From contig JAAZNU010000167.1 of NCBI GenBank assembly GCA_012798135.1, positions 1 to 24,995 on the forward strand: a stretch of 24,995 nt of DNA. Reading direction: 5' to 3'. Both the position numbers and the translations under genes were made by a program. The stretch's first letter is position 1. Each line of letters begins with the position of its first letter. Of this stretch, positions 9,706 to 18,250 are shown piece by piece. The stretch comes from Veillonellaceae bacterium (GTDB taxonomy: Bacteria > Bacillota_C > Negativicutes > UBA1444). The notes beneath the pieces were generated by a model, which did no database searches, had not been told where the DNA came from, and worked only from the letters and a program-made list of their open reading frames with translations.

Positions 9706-10548
9706 ATGAAAACTGACAGAAGAGAGTTTTTAAAAATTACAGGAGTTGGGATTGTGACCACTACATTCCCAAACGCTTTAACAGTATCGAACATTCACCC
9801 GAAATTAGCGGATTCAAAATTCAGTTTTAAACTTGGAATTGCATCCTATTCTTTCAGGAAATTTTCTCTGGCTGATGCCTTGAAAATGACCAAACGATTA
9901 GATATTGATAATATCTCGTTAAAAGATTTTCATCTGAAACTTAATGCATCAGATACTGAAATAGCCGAAGCAGTTCAGATTTGCAAAGAAGCCGGAGTAA
10001 AACTTTATGGTGGCGGTGTTATTTATATGAATACAAAAGAAGATGTTGATAAAGCTTTTGAATATGCCCGAAAAGCAGGAATGGAAATTATTATTGGTGT
10101 TCCAACACATGAGCTTCTGCCATATGTAGAGGAGAAAGTTCAGAAATATAACATTAAACTAGCTATTCATAATCATGGTCCTGGTGATAAAAGATATCCG
10201 AGTGCAGAGAGCGCTTATGAAAAAATTAAAGGGATGGATTCACGCATGGGTCTATGTATTGACATTGGTCATACCGCACGAATAAACAGGGACCCTTCGC
10301 TTGATATTAAAAAGTATTTTGATCGTGTTTTTGATATTCATATTAAGGATGTTACCCAGAATAATGAAAAGGGTTCAACCTGTGAAATTGGACGTGGGAT
10401 AATAAATATTCCCAAATTTCTCGCTGAAGTAATTAAATTAAAGTATACAGGAGTATTGGCTCTCGAGTTTGAAAAAGACGCTGATGATCCTCTTCCAGGT
10501 ATGGCTGAATCAATTGGTTATATTAAAGGCGTATTGGCAGCATTGTAA
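9706..10548 (+). CDS. Tat-type sugar phosphate isomerase/epimerase-like TIM-barrel protein
   Basis: 280 residues with a Tat-like leader, DRREFLKITG (4-13) followed by a weakly hydrophobic stretch. The rest is a xylose-isomerase-like TIM barrel (AP endonuclease 2 superfamily). Metal-site motifs are visible in order: HNHG (155-158), DIGH (186-189), HIKD (212-215) and a late ALEFE with Glu254. Such proteins isomerise or epimerise sugars, or act on keto-sugars made by Gfo/Idh/MocA dehydrogenases. The gene follows the GH78-like gene by 60 bases and is the last plus-strand gene of the block. The name 'sugar phosphate' is a family label only; an exported enzyme more likely acts on free or glycosidic sugars. 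Substrate unknown. Confidence 0.85.
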   Translation: MKTDRREFLKITGVGIVTTTFPNALTVSNIHPKLADSKFSFKLGIASYSFRKFSLADALKMTKRLDIDNISLKDFHLKLNASDTEIAEAVQICKEAGVKLYGGGVIYMNTKEDVDKAFEYARKAGMEIIIGVPTHELLPYVEEKVQKYNIKLAIHNHGPGDKRYPSAESAYEKIKGMDSRMGLCIDIGHTARINRDPSLDIKKYFDRVFDIHIKDVTQNNEKGSTCEIGRGIINIPKFLAEVIKLKYTGVLALEFEKDADDPLPGMAESIGYIKGVLAAL

Positions 10549-10689
10549 GCCATTCAATAAATCTTCAAATCCCAATAAGTGGCGTGGTCATTTATATAGG
10601 ATACCAGGAATCCGGTTTATTATAATGAAGCTTATAATTCAAATTCCTTCCTTTATAATTAATTCAACCTGTTTTCCGATTTGTTCTAA

Positions 10690-10720
10690 CCCAAATCCGT
10701 CAATTGAAAAAATCAATTGA
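10690..10720 (+). repeat. 31-base motif M1, left copy
   Basis: It ends in two copies of the self-palindromic TCAATTGA separated by AAAAA (10700-10720). All 31 bases recur identically at 18097-18127 on the far side of the fucose operon, in the same orientation. It sits immediately before the first 100-base tandem unit. Confidence 0.8.
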
Positions 10721-10920
10721 CTAATCTCCTCTAAAAATAATTTTGCTTTAATCATGTAAGTTTTAATAAAAATTTTTATTAGCCCGGTTGAATTTGTTAA
10801 TTCATGGTACTTCGGTTTAACTAATCTTCCTCTAAAAATAATTTTGCTTTAATCATGTAAGTTTTAATAAAAATTTTTATTAGCCCGGTTGAATTTGTTA
10901 ATTCATGGTACTTCGGTTTA
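10721..10920 (+). repeat. Tandem pair of a 100-base intergenic repeat (short form)
   Basis: Units at 10721-10820 and 10821-10920 are nearly identical; the second has one extra base near its start and lacks the final A. Each contains a 16-base perfect palindrome (AATAAAAATTTTTATT, first copy 10765-10780), then the shared end module AGCCCGGTTGAATT through CATGGTACTTCGGTTTA. The end module and the start segment recur at 18251-18405 and 18705-18850. There is no coding potential and there are no spacers, so it is not a CRISPR. Confidence 0.85.
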
Positions 10921-11007
10921 TCTAATCTTATAGCCAAGTCGAATAGCTTTGACCTACATGAAGCAATAGCCTGACCAAGCCTTCAATCTAACTATCAGCT
11001 GTTGTTG

Positions 11008-12246
11008 CTACTGTATAATTTTCACCTTATATCCTTTCAGTCCGAAAAAAAGAATATAGGCAAAACACACCATGGGTACCACGAAACCAATTGTCATACT
11101 CGAAACATCAGCAATCCAGCCCATAAACGGTGGACAAACAGCCCCTCCAGCCACCATCATCACCAATAGGGAAGAACCCTTTTTCGTTAATCCTCCCAGA
11201 TTCTTAATTCCAAGGGCAAAGATGGTTGGAAACATTATCGACATGCAGAAATACACTACATAGATAGCAGCAATAGATATCCACCCAAGACCTGCTACCA
11301 CCACGAGCATGGCCACTACATTTATTGCGGCATACAGAGCCAGCATGCGGGTTGGCTTAAACCAGCTCATCATAAGACTTCCTGAAAACCGACCAACCAT
11401 AAAGAACAAAAACCCGGCAGAAAGCATGTAAGCAGCCCTTTCGTTTGAGATTTCAGGCTTTACCTCTGTCACATAATTAATAAAAAAACTGTTTACACCA
11501 GTCTGTGCTGCAACATAAAGAAACTGGGCAAGAATGGCCAGTACAAAATGCCGGTGACGGAACAAATCGAAAAACCGACCTCTGTCTCCCTGTCCGTTAA
11601 ATTCTCCTTCATGAATCTCCGGCATTTTGGTGAATATAAAAAGAACAGCTACCAGCAGAACAAGAACTCCGATGCTTATATACGGTAACGCTAGCGAATC
11701 GAATTTATTGGTCTCATTTTGTGCTGAAACTCCCAGAATCAGCAATCCTCCCACAGCAGGTCCTACTATCCACCCGAGACCGTTAAAGGATTGCGACAGA
11801 TTTATGCGCTGCTCTGCACGTTCCGGTGGCCCGAGAGCTGAGGAATACGGATTGGCAGCTGTTTCGAGCAGCGTCAGCCCGCAGGCAATAATAAACAGAC
11901 ACAGCAGGGTAAACTCAAAGGTCTGTATATGCGTTGCCGGGTAGAAAAGAAATGCCCCGCAAGCATAAAGCAATAACCCCATGATGATTCCACGTTTGTA
12001 ACCAAACCGGCTCATGATAAATCCTGCCGGAATCGCCATAACCGCATATCCGCCATATAGAGCCGTTTGAACAAGTCCTGATCGGGATTTTGTAATTCCT
12101 AAAATTTCCTGAAAATGCTTGTTCAGCACATCCAGTAAACTGTGCGCAAAACCCCATAGAAAAAACAAACTTGTAATCAAAATGAAAGGAAGCAAATAAT
12201 TCTTCCCGTTAAAACTTACAAGTGATACTTTCTGTTTCTTTTCCAT
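11008..12246 (-). CDS. fucP: L-fucose:H+ symporter (MFS permease FucP)
   Basis: 412 residues, strongly hydrophobic with about twelve predicted membrane helices, no cleavable signal. The pattern fits the FHS family of the major facilitator superfamily. LETAANPY (127-134) is the family signature. Asp39 and Glu128 are 89 residues apart, the same spacing as the Asp46 and Glu135 proton/substrate residues of E. coli FucP. The protein should import L-fucose across the inner membrane with protons. It is last in the minus-strand fucose operon, 177 bases after the DUF6786-like gene, so it may also have its own promoter, although no good TAnnTTTG site was found in that gap. A related sugar as substrate cannot be excluded, but fucI and an alpha-L-fucosidase nearby support fucose. 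Confidence 0.92.
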   Translation of the reverse strand: MEKKQKVSLVSFNGKNYLLPFILITSLFFLWGFAHSLLDVLNKHFQEILGITKSRSGLVQTALYGGYAVMAIPAGFIMSRFGYKRGIIMGLLLYACGAFLFYPATHIQTFEFTLLCLFIIACGLTLLETAANPYSSALGPPERAEQRINLSQSFNGLGWIVGPAVGGLLILGVSAQNETNKFDSLALPYISIGVLVLLVAVLFIFTKMPEIHEGEFNGQGDRGRFFDLFRHRHFVLAILAQFLYVAAQTGVNSFFINYVTEVKPEISNERAAYMLSAGFLFFMVGRFSGSLMMSWFKPTRMLALYAAINVVAMLVVVAGLGWISIAAIYVVYFCMSIMFPTIFALGIKNLGGLTKKGSSLLVMMVAGGAVCPPFMGWIADVSSMTIGFVVPMVCFAYILFFGLKGYKVKIIQ

Positions 12247-12423
12247 ACTAATGCTTTTTTTCGTTGTTGTTCAGGGCTTCGGATTTTTCATTTAACCTCT
12301 ATTCTGCGGAAAAAAATTGTTCACAACATTCCAGCTATTTCATTTCCAGAGGAATAACTGCAACCATACAAAACGACCTCCCATAAAAAGTCAAAACCCC
12401 GAACAAAAAAATAAAATAATCGA

Positions 12424-13692
12424 TTAAAACCTTGTTTTTATCTCATCCAGCGATAACCCAAATATTTTCATGGTAATCCTGCTGAGCTGTTCCTCATTGC
12501 CCACAAAATGGAAAATGCGTTGCCGGTGGGTTAGACTCTCCCCCGGTTTCAGGCTGGCAGCAGGAGAAGAACTCTCCAGCTCATAGAATGGCCCCATCTG
12601 GGTTCCGTCTTCCACCGGTCCGTCATTATATGCATTAATAACATCGCCGTCAAACGGATTTTCCTGATCACCCCATTTTGAATTCACATATTCTCTTTTG
12701 CCCTCCGGAAGATCACACCAGAGTATCGTCAATACTTTATTCCTGGCATCATAACTTCCGGCATATTTCTGTGCCCTGTCGGGAGGTATACCTATTTTGC
12801 TACGGTATTTGCCATCTGCCTTGAACCAGATCATTCCATTCTCCACCATTAACCTATCAGCAGGAACTTTGCCAAAATAGTCATCCCTTACAGGAGGTTT
12901 TGATTCTGCCTCACCGCCTTGTTTGTATGGGATGAAAACCGTAACCTCCGGAGAGGGTGTGAGCATGGAAAGCATCCATACCGAAAGCATGCCCTTCTCT
13001 TTTGTCCAGGCGTTTTTCCCTTTATTGATCAGAACATTTTCTGACTGATAAGCAACCCCGCGCAGCGAATCGGGGATTTCCATTCCCAGAGCCTGCTTAA
13101 TTGCTTCTTTCCCCAGCAATTCAATGGTTCGTTCTATGCCCACATCAAGGATATTTCCAGAATAATTAACTAGCCGGAAATTTTTAGTAAAAGCAGCCCG
13201 ATTTGCACCTGCCAATACAAGATCAAATGCAACAGTATCAAGTTCAGGAGGAACCTGCCAGTTGCTAAATTCCTGTTTCACCCCCGGTTGAAAATAAATG
13301 GAAAAAGGTCCGCCTTCCGGCCCCAGCCATAGTCTTTCTTCACCTCCATATGCATTGATGTGTTTGTTGACCGTACCTGATGTTATCAGCTGATAATTGA
13401 TCCATCCGAAGCTGAAGCCATCCGGTCCGCCGGCAGTGCTCGTCATCACCCTGGCCTGCCAGCCGGGGACAATCACCACCTGAGCTAATCCTTCCGAATC
13501 AGATAACACCAGTGTTTCTTTGTACCGGTTCAGAAAATTAAGATCGTATCCGAATGTTCCGGGAATATTTCTATCACTTGCCATGGATTCTGTTTTTGGG
13601 TGACGGGAGGTACAGGAAAGCAAAACTATAATGCACATGACGATTGTTATAGAACAACATGTCCGGAAAATGGATTGCCTTTGATACCTCAT
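12424..13692 (-). CDS. Putative lipoprotein resembling DUF6786
   Basis: 422 residues with an N-terminal hydrophobic stretch and a lipobox LLSC (Cys27), so it is likely a lipoprotein. I recognise the body as similar to the DUF6786 family from memory: FGYDLNFLNRY near residue 48, RVMTSTAGG, SFGWINYQLI, HINAYGGEERLWLGPEGG. These conserved Gly/Glu-rich beta-strand segments recall the galactose-mutarotase-like sandwich fold, but no catalytic residues can be assigned. The start is 8 bases downstream of the fucosidase stop, which argues for translation from the same mRNA. A role in binding, mutarotation or processing of released fucose is an inference from position only. Function is unknown. Confidence 0.7.
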   Translation of the reverse strand: MRYQRQSIFRTCCSITIVMCIIVLLSCTSRHPKTESMASDRNIPGTFGYDLNFLNRYKETLVLSDSEGLAQVVIVPGWQARVMTSTAGGPDGFSFGWINYQLITSGTVNKHINAYGGEERLWLGPEGGPFSIYFQPGVKQEFSNWQVPPELDTVAFDLVLAGANRAAFTKNFRLVNYSGNILDVGIERTIELLGKEAIKQALGMEIPDSLRGVAYQSENVLINKGKNAWTKEKGMLSVWMLSMLTPSPEVTVFIPYKQGGEAESKPPVRDDYFGKVPADRLMVENGMIWFKADGKYRSKIGIPPDRAQKYAGSYDARNKVLTILWCDLPEGKREYVNSKWGDQENPFDGDVINAYNDGPVEDGTQMGPFYELESSSPAASLKPGESLTHRQRIFHFVGNEEQLSRITMKIFGLSLDEIKTRF

Positions 13693-13700
13693 ACTCTGGA

Positions 13701-15080
13701 TTATTTTAAGACAATTTTAATCACCGTATCTGTAAGGTCAGGCAATGGAAAAGTCATATAAACCGGGCTGTTCACATTTACGAAGAAGTTACCCGCTTCG
13801 TTGTTCCCCCACCAGCTTTTTTCTGAAGGTAGTTCGGCCCCGGTTGAAAGCAGATAGACACCGCTCACATTTTCGCCGAGCCCCTTGATATTGATTGCTC
13901 CGATGTTAGGGTACATCCAGTGAGCATACAGAACATTTCCCTTCTGGGTAAACCTTCCCCATTCCGGTTTAGCGAGGGTCGACGCTCCGCATCCGTATAT
14001 ACTTTCGCTGTTTTTCTCCATCCATTTTCCTACCTCTTTAAGAATACGGATGCTCTCATCCGGTATATTGCCCCGTGCATCGGGCCCCACGTTCAGTAAA
14101 AGATTACCGTTCTTGCTGACGCAATTTACCAGCGAATGAATAATGATTTCAGGCGATTTCCAGTTCTTGTCAAATTCATGGTAACCCCAGTTGTTGTTCA
14201 GGGTCAGGCATGTTTCCCACGGAATAGGATTTCCATATTTATCTTTCAGCCCCTCATCAGGTATTCCCTGCTCAGGGGTTTCAAAATCACCGAATTCAGT
14301 AACAATACGGCCTGATGTTTTAGTTCCTTCGTTAATAGTCAACCGGTTATCGATGATAATCCCCGGTTGATATTTCCTGACCATAGCCACCAGTTCTTTA
14401 GCCTTCCACTTCTCCCCCTGGTATTCATCAAACGAATAGTCGAACCAAATAATATCAATACGGCCGTAATCCCTGACAAGCTCTTCCACCTGGCCATGCA
14501 TGTATTTCAGATAATTATCCCAGGTAAAATTGCGCCTGGCATATTCCTTGTCGCCCCGTTGCGGATGGTTGCCGACATTAGGATAATCGGGATGGTGCCA
14601 GTCAATAAGAGAATAATATAGTCCTACCTTCAATCCTTCTGCGCGGAAAGCATCTAGAAATTCCCGTACAACATCCCTGCCGTCGAACCTCGTGCTGATC
14701 TTGTAATCGGTCAGCTTGCTGTCGAACATACAGAAGCCGTCGTGATGCTTGGCTGTGAGTACAGCATACTTCATCCCCGCTGCTTTTGCAATTTTAGCCC
14801 ACTTTTTAGCGTCAAAATCAGCAGGATAAAATGCATCCACATACTTTTGATATTGTTCGGTAGTTAGCCTTTCATTTGATTTGACCCATTCACCGCGTGC
14901 CGGGACAGCATAGGCACCAAAGTGTATGAACATGCCAAATCTTGCATCGCGCCACCATTGGGTACGCTGCATTACTTTGTTGTAATTTTCCATATACGCT
15001 TTTGGTGGCATCTCCTGTGATTTTCCTGCTGGAAAAACCAGGAAACAAATCAGAAAAGACAATACAAGGTAGTTTTTCAT
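13701..15080 (-). CDS. GH29 alpha-L-fucosidase, secreted
   Basis: 459 residues with a signal peptide (MKNYLVLSFLICFLVFPAG, cleavage near GKSQ). Classic GH29 segments follow: WWRDARFGMFIHFGAYAVP (42-60), LTAKHHDGFCMFDS (108-121), VGLYYSLIDWHHPDY (152-166) and DIIWFDYSFDE (209-219). Asp214 in the last is the expected catalytic nucleophile. The general acid/base varies in GH29; Glu267 or Glu270 are candidates by position. The enzyme hydrolyses terminal alpha-L-fucose outside the cytoplasm by a retaining mechanism. It lies 58 bases after fucI and 8 bases before the DUF6786-like gene, so release, uptake and isomerisation of fucose are encoded together. The lack of a long C-terminal extra domain suggests a single catalytic unit plus a small beta-sandwich. 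Confidence 0.94.
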   Translation of the reverse strand: MKNYLVLSFLICFLVFPAGKSQEMPPKAYMENYNKVMQRTQWWRDARFGMFIHFGAYAVPARGEWVKSNERLTTEQYQKYVDAFYPADFDAKKWAKIAKAAGMKYAVLTAKHHDGFCMFDSKLTDYKISTRFDGRDVVREFLDAFRAEGLKVGLYYSLIDWHHPDYPNVGNHPQRGDKEYARRNFTWDNYLKYMHGQVEELVRDYGRIDIIWFDYSFDEYQGEKWKAKELVAMVRKYQPGIIIDNRLTINEGTKTSGRIVTEFGDFETPEQGIPDEGLKDKYGNPIPWETCLTLNNNWGYHEFDKNWKSPEIIIHSLVNCVSKNGNLLLNVGPDARGNIPDESIRILKEVGKWMEKNSESIYGCGASTLAKPEWGRFTQKGNVLYAHWMYPNIGAINIKGLGENVSGVYLLSTGAELPSEKSWWGNNEAGNFFVNVNSPVYMTFPLPDLTDTVIKIVLK

Positions 15081-15138
15081 TGAAATGAAGTTTTATGTAG
15101 TAGGTTTAAAGGAATTTTTTACACTCATTATGATTAGT

Positions 15139-16911
15139 TTAGTATAAAGGTCCATAGGTACTGCAGGCTCTGTAATCAGCACCTTCCGGATCCATGCCGA
15201 AAGCTCCCCAGGCACTGGGCCTGAAAATTTCCTTATCTTCTACATTATGCATGCATACCGGAATACGAAGCATAGAAGCCAGAGTGATCAGATCGGCACC
15301 AATATGGCCGTAGCTGAATGCGCCATGGTTGGCTCCCCAATTGTACATAACTGAGTATACATCCCTGAAGGGACCTTTTCCGGTAAGACGGGGCACGAAC
15401 CATGTAGTAGGCCATGTTTTGTCAGTCCGATCATCAAGTATTTTATGAATTTCAGCCGGAATTTCGGCTGTCCATCCTTCAGCAATCTGTAATACTGGCC
15501 CCAGGCCTTTTATGAGATTGACGCGCGACATGGTGATGGGCATGCCTCCTCTGGTAAGAAAATTCGACGAAAAGCCACCGCCACGAAAATATCCTTGCGA
15601 AGCAGGATACCATGTGGTGGCATCGAGACACTTTTTCACTTCGTCGTCAGTAATCTCCCAGAAAGGCTTCATGGCAGGTTTCCCGTTTATTGACATCTGT
15701 CCGTTACCGTCGAGTGAAGCGGAACCGGAGTTGATCAGGTGAATAAATCCTCCTGCAGCCATTCCGGTGGGTTCTTTTCCTGTAACGCGTTTTACGGCTT
15801 CAGGACTCCAGTAGGTTCGCACATCAGCAAATACCTGGGCAGTGTTGGTAAGCAAATGTCCGAAAAGCATGGCCACTCCGTTCAGAGAATCGTTCTCCGT
15901 TGCAACAATGAATGCCTGGCGGATTCCGTTCCAGTCGAAGGAAGAATTCAGAATTGCCTCGGAAAAGTCACCGTTAGGCATAAAGTCAGTCCATTGCCGT
16001 TGCCCCTGGAAACCGGCAGCAATGGCATTATGTCCGAGTGCTTCTTCTCCGAAACCCATTTCTGCCAGTTTGGGATTCCCGATCATAAGGTCACGGATAA
16101 TAAGCGTCATTTTTACAACAAATTCCCAGATCTCGTCTTTACGGGCACGGCTTAACTGCATGGAAGGAGGATTCTGATCAGCCCCCTCCCTGCAATTGGC
16201 TTTAGTCCACGCCATAGCCTTTGCAAATTCCTCCTTGTCGTAAATACCCAGATTCACACGACGAATAATTTCGCTCATATCCACATATTCATTGCGCATA
16301 CCAAGATATGACTGAAAGAAGTCGGCATCCACAATGGATCCGGCAATGCCCATGGAAACTGAGCCAATGGAAAGATATGACTTACCGCGCATAGTTGCCA
16401 CAGCCAATCCGGCTTTGGCAAAGCGTAGCAGTTTTTCCGCCACATCGACAGGAATAGTGGCATCCGAGGCATCTTGCACATCGTGCCCATAAATACTGAA
16501 AGCCGGGAGTCCTTTCTGGTTATGACCAGCCAGAGCAGCTGCCAGATAAACTGCACCGGGTCTTTCCGTTCCGTTAAACCCCCAGATAGCTTTTGGCATG
16601 GTAGGATGCATGTCAATGGTTTCACTGCCGTAACACCAGCAGGGCGTTACCGTAATGGAGACCCCCACTCCCTCGCGTTCAAACTTCTCAGCTGCCATAG
16701 CTGCCTCCCCAACTCCTCCTATGCATGTGTCGGCAATAACACATTCCACTTTACTGCCATCAGGATGCCGGAGTTGGCCGGAAATGAGTGCAGCCACCCT
16801 CCGGGCCATGCCCATGGTCTGTTCTTCGAGCGATTCGCGAACCCCGCCTAAACGCCCGTCGATGGTGGGACGAATACCCACCTTTGGTAATGTTCCTCTG
16901 AGCCTGTTCAT
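15139..16911 (-). CDS. fucI: L-fucose isomerase
   Basis: 590 residues, almost the length of E. coli FucI (591), no signal peptide, so cytoplasmic. It converts L-fucose to L-fuculose using a divalent metal, typically Mn2+. The N-terminal [11 protein letters not shown] and the core [10 protein letters not shown] (336-345) plus FADVRTYW (361-368) are family signatures. Glu339, Asp363 and His529 (in NHGAFSYGH) fall at positions matching the metal ligands Glu337, Asp361 and His528 of the E. coli enzyme. It starts 31 bases after the regulator gene ends. FucI enzymes can also act on D-arabinose, which does not change the call in this context. The next enzymes, fuculokinase and fuculose-phosphate aldolase, are not found in the window. 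Confidence 0.96.
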   Translation of the reverse strand: MNRLRGTLPKVGIRPTIDGRLGGVRESLEEQTMGMARRVAALISGQLRHPDGSKVECVIADTCIGGVGEAAMAAEKFEREGVGVSITVTPCWCYGSETIDMHPTMPKAIWGFNGTERPGAVYLAAALAGHNQKGLPAFSIYGHDVQDASDATIPVDVAEKLLRFAKAGLAVATMRGKSYLSIGSVSMGIAGSIVDADFFQSYLGMRNEYVDMSEIIRRVNLGIYDKEEFAKAMAWTKANCREGADQNPPSMQLSRARKDEIWEFVVKMTLIIRDLMIGNPKLAEMGFGEEALGHNAIAAGFQGQRQWTDFMPNGDFSEAILNSSFDWNGIRQAFIVATENDSLNGVAMLFGHLLTNTAQVFADVRTYWSPEAVKRVTGKEPTGMAAGGFIHLINSGSASLDGNGQMSINGKPAMKPFWEITDDEVKKCLDATTWYPASQGYFRGGGFSSNFLTRGGMPITMSRVNLIKGLGPVLQIAEGWTAEIPAEIHKILDDRTDKTWPTTWFVPRLTGKGPFRDVYSVMYNWGANHGAFSYGHIGADLITLASMLRIPVCMHNVEDKEIFRPSAWGAFGMDPEGADYRACSTYGPLY

Positions 16912-16942
16912 TGTTTCGGTTTTTTATGTTAATAATCCGATA

Positions 16943-17947
16943 TTATAAAGATCCTCGTATAATCATCCGCGCAGGAATTATTTCCTGCAAACGGTTTCCT
17001 GTTTTTAAACACTCTGCTGCCCGCCTGCCCATCAATGCAAAATCAGTTGATATTACAGTGATCCCGTTCTCAATAATTTCATACATAGGAGTGTCATTAT
17101 AAGCAATCAATCCTATATCCCTTCCGATCATCAGATTTTTTTCCCTGCAAATCTTTACTGTACGTACAAGGTCTTTTTGCTGAATTATAAGAAAGGCGGT
17201 ATTCTTTGTTATTCTGAAACGTTTGGGCGATGTTATCACTTCAGCACGAATAGCAAAATTGTCAGCAAATTTCCTGAAGTAAGGAATGAGAATTTTCGGA
17301 TGCTCGCAATCATTGGGCAGGTAGAGCACAAACTTTTTATACTTTTTGAAAAACGATGCATGCTCAGCCAGTGCATTGTAAACCGATTTGCCGAAATCCT
17401 GGCACACATAAGCATAGTCAAACTTTTCAAAATCACCGAGATCCAGGATCAGAAGGCGGGACGGATCAAGCTTTTTCAGGGAATTGTGCAGCCTTTCATT
17501 GCTGAAATTCATTATTACATAATAATTGTACCTGCCTGCTGCATCGTTAAGAACTGTTTCAAAAAGATGTTCATTATAAAAATGAAAAACGAGGTCAACT
17601 TTGAAATTGGAAGGCAGAGATCTTACAAAGGAGTTGTACAAAACATCCTTGAACGGGCTGTAGATGTCGAGCATCAGCAGCACCTTGTGGGTAGCTCCTG
17701 CCACATAATAACCTTTTGCCCTGGTGGAATGGATTATGCCCCGTTTTTTAAGTTCCCGATAGGCCTTAAAAACTGTATCGCGGGAAAGATTATATTCCTT
17801 GCTGAGCTGGTTAACCGAAGGCAGAACTTCTCCCGGCTTAAACTTTCCCTGGCCGATGGCATCGCACAGAGCATCTACCAGAAGCTTCACCTTCGTAGTG
17901 CCCGAATTTCCCGGAACAAAGAGGTTGGACAAACGTGCAGGAGGCAT
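16943..17947 (-). CDS. GntR-family transcriptional regulator of the fucose operon (FucR-like)
   Basis: 334 residues. Residues 18-84 form the GntR winged helix: LLVDALCDAIGQGKFKPGE, LPSVNQLSKEY, LSRDTVFKAYRELKKRGII and a wing ending in STRAKGYYV. Residues 88-334 resemble a LacI/periplasmic-binding-protein-like effector domain, with GLIAYNDTPMYEII and a C-terminal STDFALMGRRAAE. It is the first gene of the operon, directly ahead of fucI. In Bacteroides thetaiotaomicron a GntR-type FucR represses the fuc genes and L-fucose relieves repression. By analogy this protein probably senses L-fucose or an early catabolite and controls its own operon. A promoter and operator-like repeats lie just upstream. 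The ligand is inferred, not shown. Confidence 0.88.
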   Translation of the reverse strand: MPPARLSNLFVPGNSGTTKVKLLVDALCDAIGQGKFKPGEVLPSVNQLSKEYNLSRDTVFKAYRELKKRGIIHSTRAKGYYVAGATHKVLLMLDIYSPFKDVLYNSFVRSLPSNFKVDLVFHFYNEHLFETVLNDAAGRYNYYVIMNFSNERLHNSLKKLDPSRLLILDLGDFEKFDYAYVCQDFGKSVYNALAEHASFFKKYKKFVLYLPNDCEHPKILIPYFRKFADNFAIRAEVITSPKRFRITKNTAFLIIQQKDLVRTVKICREKNLMIGRDIGLIAYNDTPMYEIIENGITVISTDFALMGRRAAECLKTGNRLQEIIPARMIIRGSL

Positions 17948-17952
17948 TTTAC

Positions 17953-17990
17953 AGTTGGTTTAAGCAACTATGCTGTACTGTGCTGTGCTG
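17953..17990 (-). promoter_or_regulatory. Operator-like repeats in the regulator leader
   Basis: On the plus strand, AGTTG (17953-17957) and CAACT (17965-17969) are inverted arms around 7 bases. Next to them are head-to-tail CTGTR pentamers at 17973-17987. They lie between the predicted -7 element and the start codon, over the expected transcript start. An autoregulatory operator is inferred. Confidence 0.4.
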
Positions 17991-17993
17991 AAA

Positions 17994-18023
17994 CAAATGT
18001 AAAAAATAATCTGAAATAATCAA
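17994..18023 (-). promoter_or_regulatory. Predicted Bacteroidota sigma-ABfr promoter of the fucose operon
   Basis: Read on the minus strand, TTG (18023-18021) is followed by 19 bases and then TACATTTG (18001-17994). This matches the -33 TTTG / -7 TAnnTTTG arrangement with the expected spacing. The start codon of the regulator is about 46 bases downstream. Confidence 0.6.
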
Positions 18024-18096
18024 CACTTCCAGAAAAAATCTGACAGGCATAAAGAGTAATGAAAGATTAATTCGTCATCATTGGAATATAATTAAC

Positions 18097-18127
18097 CCCA
18101 AATCCGTCAATTGAAAAAATCAATTGA
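18097..18127 (+). repeat. 31-base motif M1, right copy
   Basis: Identical over 31 bases to 10690-10720, in the same orientation, including the TCAATTGA-A5-TCAATTGA doublet (18107-18127). Confidence 0.8.
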
Positions 18128-18132
18128 CGAAT

Positions 18133-18188
18133 CGACTAAAAAAATCTAATCATTCCGAAAATTCGGAATGTAAGATTTTGATAAGTCG
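18133..18188. repeat. Nested 56-base inverted repeat
   Basis: Centred at about 18160: CATTCCGAA (18151-18159) pairs perfectly with TTCGGAATG (18162-18170). Outside it AAAATCT pairs with AGATTTT, and outermost CGACT pairs with AGTCG. Only short unpaired stretches separate the three stems. It could form a cruciform or an RNA hairpin. It lies between the M1 motif and the first long-form repeat. Confidence 0.7.
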
Positions 18189-18250
18189 GGATTACCTCGA
18201 TAAGTCAATAGAAACAAGTTGTTTATATATTTTTATTGTGTTTCGATTGA

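Larger units (their letters stand above)
10549..11007. other. Intergenic region between convergent blocks, mostly repeats
   Basis: It separates the 3' end of the plus-strand block from the 3' end of fucP. The first 140 bases and the last 87 bases show no gene and no clear terminator. The middle holds a 31-base motif and two tandem 100-base repeat units, listed separately. Confidence 0.6.

Noticed and set aside
10721..10920. Possible CRISPR-like array
   Set aside because: The two 100-base units abut directly with no spacers, and there are no cas genes.
15739..16177. Overlapping plus-strand open frames opposite fucI
   Set aside because: They are shadows of a long gene with conserved catalytic residues; no independent coding evidence.
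17177..18019. Open frame of 280 codons antisense to the GntR regulator
   Set aside because: It lies opposite a gene with clear GntR motifs, runs through its promoter, and its translation shows no recognisable domain.
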